Shown: one piece after another, positions 8,481 through 12,354 of the stretch
Numbering within the stretch: the first letter of the stretch is position 1
Layout of the letters: each line of letters opens with the position of its first letter
From: Pleurotus ostreatus/Saccharomyces cerevisiae fusant
Lineage: Eukaryota; Opisthokonta
Reading direction: 5' to 3'
Assembly: GCA_024196135.1 (NCBI GenBank)
Contig: JAMQCK010001070.1
Location: forward strand, 1 to 12,354
Length of the DNA stretch: 12,354 bases
Translations under genes and position numbers: made by a program
The notes under the pieces: generated by a model
Databases searched by the model: none
Told to the model about the DNA's origin: nothing
What the model saw: the letters and a program-made list of their open reading frames with translations, nothing else

Positions 8481-10000
8481 ATGCCCAATGCAGCCGCCGA
8501 GAATGCTCTCGGGACGATGGGTGCGTTACACATAGCGCCGATCGGTGTACAGTAGCTGATGCGTTCCCCCTCGCAGGCGTCGTGTGCTGGTGTATCCAGC
8601 TCATACCCCAGATCTGGAAGAGTTACAGGGAAAAGTCGACGAAGGGCCTGTCTCCCTGGTTAACGTGCGTCCTCCCTCTGCCCCTCGCTTCCACAGTGAC
8701 TAAATGCGCCTCACAGCTTCCTCTGGACGATCTCTGCGCCCTTCCTCGGGACGTACTGCGTCGTGCAGAAGCTCAACATCCCCCTTATCCTCCAGCCGCA
8801 GCTCTTCGGCTTCCTTTGCTGCATCTCTTGGGGCCAGGTGCGTTCCCCTCTTCCCCTTCCCTTCCCTATTTCCCTTCACCCTTCGTCCCTTCCCTCATCC
8901 CTAGCCCATCACTGACGCGGTTCTCCTCCCCCCTTCCCATCTCGCCCACCATCGACTAACACCGCCCCCCACCCAGTGCCTCTACTACACCCCCGGCACC
9001 TACAGCCTGAGACGCACCCTCCTCACCACCCTCGCCCTCCTCGCCCTCATGGCCGGCTTCGAGGCGGGCATGGTCTACGCCATTCGCCCCGCGTACGAGG
9101 CGGGGAACATGAAGCCCGTGCGGTTCTTCGGGATCATGAGCAGCGTGCTGATCTCGGTGGCGCTGCTGCCGCAGTATTGGGAGATTTACAAGCATGGGGA
9201 GGTCGTGGGGATATCGATCCCGTTTATGTTGATTGATCTGTTGGGGGGTGAGTGGCCGTGGTTTTTTTTTCGTAGGTGGGGGGGGGGCTGGGTTGGGGAG
9301 GGGTGGATTGGGGAGGGGTGGGCGGGAAGCGGGTGTGGGTGTGGATGGCTGACGTGCTTTACAGGCGTGTTCTCGGACCTCTCGCTCGCCTTCGCGGAGG
9401 AGTTTGACGTGATTGCGGCGATCACGTATAGTTTGGTTGTGGTATGTCGATGCACCCTTCTATAGCTATCTATAACGCTGACGACTTTGGACTTCCTTCT
9501 TGCTATTCACTCGAAACTCTCTTCGCGCTGATGACTTGAATTTCTCCACTTAAATCATCCTTTGCGCGGACGGCTTGTACCATCCTACACCCTAACGGCT
9601 TGAAACCACACCCTCGCCATCTTAACAGGTCCTCGACGGCCTCGTGATCATTGCGGCGCTTATCTTGAACCCGCTCGCGCGCCGGAAGAGGAGGAGATTG
9701 CAGGCAGAGCGCGATGAGGAGGAGAGAGCTGGGCGAGCGACGGAGGGGAATGAAGTGCGGACGCTGGATGGGGACGAGGGGCGTACACTAGAAGGTGCTG
9801 TCGGCGACGGTGTACCGGTGGCGAGGGACGCGGAGTCCGCGCGGACGGTGCTCGAGGCACTCGCGCCGAGCACAAGAACGGCGAACGAGTCGGAAAAGGA
9901 TGCGGTGGACGAATCGGAGAAGGGCGTAGTGGCCGCGACGAAGGAGTGGTGGGCTGCAGCGCGTCCACCGATGTGGAGAAGCAGGATGTCTGATGTTTAG
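8481..10000 (+). CDS. PQ-loop repeat membrane protein (cystinosin/Ypq-like transporter family)
   Basis: Exons: 8481-8520, 8577-8664, 8717-8837, 8977-9247, 9365-9441 and 9629-10000. All junctions keep phase and the frame ends at TAG 9998-10000, giving 322 residues. Two PQ-loop motifs are clear: LIPQIWKSYREKSTKGLSPW (PQ at residues 24-25) and LLPQYWEIYKHGEVVGISIP (PQ at 148-149), each in a helix hairpin. About seven membrane helices end with VLDGLVIIAALILNPLA. A hydrophilic tail of about 105 residues follows, starting with RRKRRR and rich in Glu, Arg, Asp and Ala. The family includes lysosomal/vacuolar exporters of cystine or cationic amino acids, so an export role at the vacuole is likely; the substrate cannot be read from the sequence. 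The start at 8481 gives a very short N-terminus before helix 1, which is normal for this family. Introns are 56, 52, 139, 117 and 187 nt; the first three begin GTGCGT. Confidence 0.92.
9248..9364 (+). other. G-rich intron of the PQ-loop gene with a potential G-quadruplex
   Basis: The intron GTGAGT...CTGACGTGCTTTACAG carries a run of ten G at 9278-9287, then repeated GGGG blocks to about 9339, on the transcript strand. It includes two copies of TTGGGGAGGGGTGG (9293-9306 and 9309-9322). More than four G3+ runs with loops of at most seven nt match the usual quadruplex pattern. Confidence 0.65.
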
Positions 10001-10270
10001 TGGAGCTCTTCTTTGGACCTCCATGTCTCCCACCTCTTCGCCCTTGACGCCGCCCGCGAGGACACCGACTTCGAGATGAGGATGGGTTGCGAGACCGGAA
10101 GATAATCACGGAGACTGAAAGATGACACTTATGTGACCGTGGGCCTTACGGTAATGTCTACGACCATAGATCTCGACGTGCGTGTATAGACGGATTGTAC
10201 AAGGGACTTTGGGAGCGCAGTAATTCTGCCTCAAACTCCTGGGTGGATCCTCAGACGTTGAGCGCATATC
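10001..10270. other. 3' flank of the PQ-loop gene
   Basis: Holds the 3' UTR of the PQ-loop gene. No gene or repeat seen before the transposon boundary at about 10271. Confidence 0.4.
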
Positions 10271-10290
10271 TACAGCCGTTTGCAGAATAG

Positions 10291-10305
10291 AATGCAGTCC
10301 CGTGC
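10291..10305. repeat. target-site duplication of the LINE, left copy
   Basis: AATGCAGTCCCGTGC, repeated exactly at 10847-10861. The first two A bases of the right copy cannot be told from the poly(A) tail, so the duplication is 13-15 bp. Inside the MITE terminal repeat, which explains why a third, inverted copy occurs at about 10989-11003. Confidence 0.8.
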
Positions 10306-10572
10306 CCTGTCTACGAACCGCACCGACACATACTCCGTGGAGTATCCGAGGACGTGGCCCTGGCGGAGATATTAGGCACGCCCAAGGGCATCGACGCGTT
10401 GGCCCGCTTCCTCAAGAAAAGCGGTGCATTCACGAAGACGGGACACCCGCGTGCGGGTCCGCGCACGCCGCGGTGGGAAGACGAGCCCGATCCGGTGGAG
10501 GATGGCGGAAGCGCGGACGAGGGATGGGAGGCGGCCGAGGAGGAGGGAGAGGACGATGGAGGGGAGGAGTGA
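10306..10572 (+). pseudogene. C-terminal remnant of LINE reverse-transcriptase polyprotein
   Basis: An 88-codon open frame (87 residues, TGA at 10570-10572) that enters from the insertion boundary without its own start. It reads ...HRHILRGVSEDVALAEILGT then PKGIDALARFLKKSGAFTKT G, and resembles the very C-terminal end of fungal Tad-like LINE ORF2 proteins, where a His/Cys-rich segment is followed by ILGTPKGI...FTKTG. A strongly acidic tail (Glu/Asp/Gly-rich) closes the protein. No reverse-transcriptase or endonuclease domain remains, so the copy is inactive. The frame itself has no internal stop, which suggests a recent insertion. Family recognition is from memory of such motifs. Confidence 0.75.
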
Positions 10573-10832
10573 AGGGTCGGGCAACGGGGAGAGAGGAGGA
10601 GGAACACACCTAGCGCTTCGGCGCTCCGACTGCGCGCGGCAAGAGTCGCACAACGAACTTTACACTGAACTAGCCAGCCGCGGCTACAACCGGCCAGGAA
10701 ACTACGACACACACGCAGACCGCCGTGGAGAACGGACACTGCGGAGCCTACAGCGGAGGTGCCCACCAGTGGGCTAGCGCGTCTTGGTACTATGTAGTTA
10801 CCTGCTGCGCGAATAAAATGCAGAGACAAAAC
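10573..10832 (+). other. LINE 3' UTR with AATAAA signal
   Basis: Non-coding tail of the retrotransposon between its stop and poly(A). AATAAA at 10812-10817 ends 15 nt before the A run, the expected spacing for cleavage and polyadenylation. Confidence 0.7.
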
Positions 10833-10846
10833 AAAAAAAAAAAAAA

Positions 10847-10861
10847 AATGCAGTCCCGTGC
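10847..10861. repeat. target-site duplication of the LINE, right copy
   Basis: Exact match to 10291-10305, directly after the poly(A) tract. The MITE terminal repeat resumes at 10862 (TGCGAGATTTCG). Confidence 0.8.
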
Positions 10862-10970
10862 TGCGAGATTTCGAGCACGCGACTGCTGTTGGCCAATCAT
10901 ACGCGCCCCTCAAGGGCCATCAACGCTCTGGGCGTTCTCGTATGGGTCCCTGGCGACGCCCTGCGACCCA

Positions 10971-11023
10971 CGTGCCCGAAATCTCGCGGCACGAGACTGC
11001 ATTCTATTCTGCAAACGGCTGTA
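10971..11023 (-). repeat. right terminal inverted repeat of the MITE (intact)
   Basis: Uninterrupted 53-bp copy; it serves as the template showing that 10271-10305 and 10862-10879 were once adjacent. Differences from the left copy: three single-base changes, all transitions. Confidence 0.75.
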
Positions 11024-11361
11024 CTGCAGGCAATCGCGCCGACAACAGAGAACCTGCTCCTCGTGCATCAATGCGTGCACCGCAACACAAGCCGCCAAGA
11101 ACCGTACACCGTCCTCTCCGCCTGGCACTTATCAGAGGCAGAGCTTCCTCGGACATATCTAGGTCCTCTCGGTACGAATTGATGAGGATTACCCTCGTAG
11201 GTCGCAAGATATGGTATCAAGATTCTAACCGAGTACAGTTATAATTACAGATGCATCGCACAGGTTGTCCCAAGAAATAGTGGATAAGAAAGAGTCCTTG
11301 CAGGTATACGTATCGAAGACTGTCCGAAACATCGAAGCGATAGCGCGGAGTGACGTGGCAG
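11024..11361. other. 3' flank of the LysM gene
   Basis: 338 bp between the MITE and the stop codon of the LysM gene. It holds that gene's 3' UTR on the minus strand. No other gene or repeat was seen. Confidence 0.4.
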
Positions 11362-11784
11362 TTAGAAAGGTGACCAAACGCGGTGGTAAGCAATAGGTTG
11401 CGCGACCATCTCAAAGTCGTCTTCATGCGGGATGCACAACGTCTATCGCAAGCAGCGTCAGTCATAGCTTGTGCAGTCAACAGCCAGGAAAATGTGCGTA
11501 CCATGCCTGGTGTCAAGTTGCTGCAGCTCGAGTTCACCACCTCGCGATTCTTCACGATGAGGTCCACAAACGACGCGCGATACGAGTCCGCAATGCGCCG
11601 GCAGCTATCGCCAAACTCGACGATGTGGCGCGCCTTGCAGCTGCTGTAGAAGCCCTTGATGTAGATCGGGGCGCACTGCACAAGCATCGCGTCTATACAT
11701 TCCGTCAGAAAACTTGTCGCAGGACGAGCAAGCGGACGTACGAAAAATGAAAAGGGTAACGATCCAAACTGCAGGCGCGCGCAT
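11362..11784 (-). CDS. small secreted protein with a single LysM domain (104 aa)
   Basis: LysM domains bind chitin and N-acetylglucosamine oligomers. Secreted fungal LysM proteins can bind fungal wall chitin or mask chitin fragments from hosts. Exons: 11784-11742, 11692-11502 and 11442-11362, ending at TAA. Introns of 49 nt (gtacgt...tatag) and 59 nt (gtacgc...gatag) each hold a CTGAC branch site, and phase is kept. Residues 1-22 form a signal peptide (MRAPAVWIVTLFIF...). The LysM domain spans about residues 37-83: HIVEFGDSCRRIADSYRASF, then LIVKNREVVNSSCSNL and TPGMTLCIP. Cys 33, 45, 71 and 81 fit the two-disulfide pattern of fungal LysM domains, and N68-S-S and N73-L-T are glycosylation sequons. 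The usual Asn-Pro of the motif is Asn-Arg here. The protein is at the short end of the family. The last intron is needed to complete the TLCIP end of the domain, which supports the model. The role in this fungus is not known. Confidence 0.85.
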
Positions 11785-12354
11785 GGTGGGCGAAACGACG
11801 TCGCAGCTTCGTCGTCAAGCCCTGGGAAGCTTAAGTAGTGGCAGCGAAAATGCGCTGGCCGGAGAAACGAGTCCGGCGCATGCCACGTCGATCAAACTAA
11901 TGTTTGACCTATCGGTAGTTGCGTTCGAAGGGATGGCTAACACCAGCCTAATGACATCGCTAACGACGTGTCGGCTCAGACGAAATGCGACCACCACTGG
12001 CAGGGCCTGACCTAGACGACAAGCCTTGCCAGGGCACAACGCACGAAACAATACGGTTGAATGCCGACTACCAAAGAACGCCGTTGCCAGTACACCGGCA
12101 TCGCAAAACGAACGATCGTGGTTGACAGGTACTGCATTCGAGTGCAGAGTACCTGGGCGTTGCGTCATCCTGTTTGGTGTCAGTGGTGGGCACGAGTGTA
12201 TGGACTCGCCTAGCGGGCTTGTCGCCTACACTGAATGTTCACGTCTTGGGAACAATGTTTGGGGGTGCCCATTGAGGGCATCAGCAGAGGACACATGCCG
12301 TGTTAGCCATACAACCATCGCGCGCGAAGATGCTTCATTAGTTGTCACATTCGA
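11785..12354. other. upstream region of the LysM gene, no further gene seen
   Basis: 570 bp to the right edge. Open frames on both strands (11714-12010 plus, 11815-12168 minus) have no recognisable motif. An imperfect hairpin lies at 12127-12154. No clear TATA box was found near the LysM start. Confidence 0.45.
12127..12154. repeat. imperfect hairpin AGGTACT...AGTACCT
   Basis: Arms AGGTACT-GCA and TGC-AG-AGTACCT around TTCGAG, with a two-base bulge, about 350 bp upstream of the LysM gene. Possible binding site or chance. Confidence 0.4.

Larger units (their letters stand above)
10306..10846 (+). mobile_element. 5'-truncated non-LTR retrotransposon (LINE) with poly(A) tail
   Basis: A 541-bp insertion. 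It begins directly after the left target duplication with the end of a retrotransposon ORF (10306-10572), then a 3' UTR, an AATAAA signal at 10812-10817, and a run of 16 A at 10833-10848. The right target duplication follows. This is the classic outcome of target-primed reverse transcription that stopped early. The insert sits within a MITE, so it is younger than that copy. Confidence 0.85.
10271..11023. mobile_element. MITE-like element with 53-bp terminal inverted repeats, split by a LINE insertion
   Basis: The left terminal repeat is 10271-10305 continued at 10862-10879; the right one is 11023-10971 on the other strand. Aligned, the 53 positions show 3 mismatches. Both ends read TACAGCCGTTTGCAGAATAG outward to inward, so a TA dinucleotide flanks a CAGCCG terminus. 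This fits insertion at TA, as in Tc1/mariner-type elements, although TA is its own complement and cannot be told from the repeat. Without the LINE and one copy of its target duplication the element is 197 bp and encodes nothing. The inner part also folds back (CATACG near 10899, CGTATG near 10940). It is non-autonomous: a transposase elsewhere would be needed. Superfamily assignment is inference. Confidence 0.75.

Noticed and set aside
10816..10853. AAATGCAG on both sides of the A run, first read as an 8-bp target duplication of a tiny poly(A) insert
   Set aside because: The left copy overlaps the AATAAA signal of the LINE. The longer 15-bp match between 10291-10305 and 10847-10861 explains the insertion better.
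10311..10913. Minus-strand 200-codon frame across the LINE
   Set aside because: It is antisense to the LINE remnant and crosses the poly(A) run, where it encodes a poly-Phe stretch; no domain was seen.
11217..11687. 156-codon unspliced reading of the LysM gene
   Set aside because: It lacks the signal peptide exon and reads through a 59-nt intron just before the last conserved Cys of the LysM domain. The spliced model completes the domain and ends soon after.
1..12354. tRNA, rRNA or CRISPR array
   Set aside because: By-eye search for tRNA box motifs, rRNA-like blocks and regularly spaced repeats found none. Only the 19-bp tandem repeat is periodic, and it has no spacers. A covariance-model scan was not possible.

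Overview
The window looks like nuclear DNA of a filamentous basidiomycete, probably an Agaricomycete. Genes are cut by many short introns (49-60 nt is common) with GT...AG borders and CTGAC/CTAAC-type branch sites. F-box genes lie in tandem, and a LysM effector-like gene and a Tad-like LINE fragment are present. No database was searched. Families were recognised from translated motifs, and exon borders were worked out by hand from splice consensus and reading phase.

Layout: (1) 1-1011, minus: an F-box/leucine-rich gene, cut by the left edge, whose main exon has no ATG and is easily missed. (2) 1427-2878 and 3303-4754, both minus: two paralogous F-box genes of exactly 483 codons each, with a CxxC start, a coiled coil and an F-box. 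They share an intron position at the N-terminus. (3) 4822-5716: no recognised gene. (4) 5717-7269, minus: an eight-exon gene for a small secreted cysteine-containing protein of unknown function; its last intron carries a 19-bp minisatellite. (5) 7270-8480: divergent promoter region. (6) 8481-10000, plus: a six-exon PQ-loop (cystinosin/Ypq-like) seven-helix membrane protein with a G-rich intron. (7) 10271-11023: a TA-flanked MITE-like element with 53-bp terminal inverted repeats, split by a 5'-truncated LINE that has a poly(A) tail, an AATAAA signal and a 14-15 bp target-site duplication. (8) 11362-11784, minus: a three-exon gene for a 104-residue secreted protein with one LysM domain. (9) 11785-12354: its upstream region; no further gene seen.

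The genes do not form one pathway. The F-box trio fits a fast-expanding substrate-receptor family for SCF ubiquitin ligases. The two secreted proteins and the PQ-loop transporter are independent neighbours. I do not see a clear new multi-gene system. The most notable items are the LINE nested in the MITE, the very small LysM protein next to it, the shared intron of the F-box paralogs, and the uncharacterised secreted protein.
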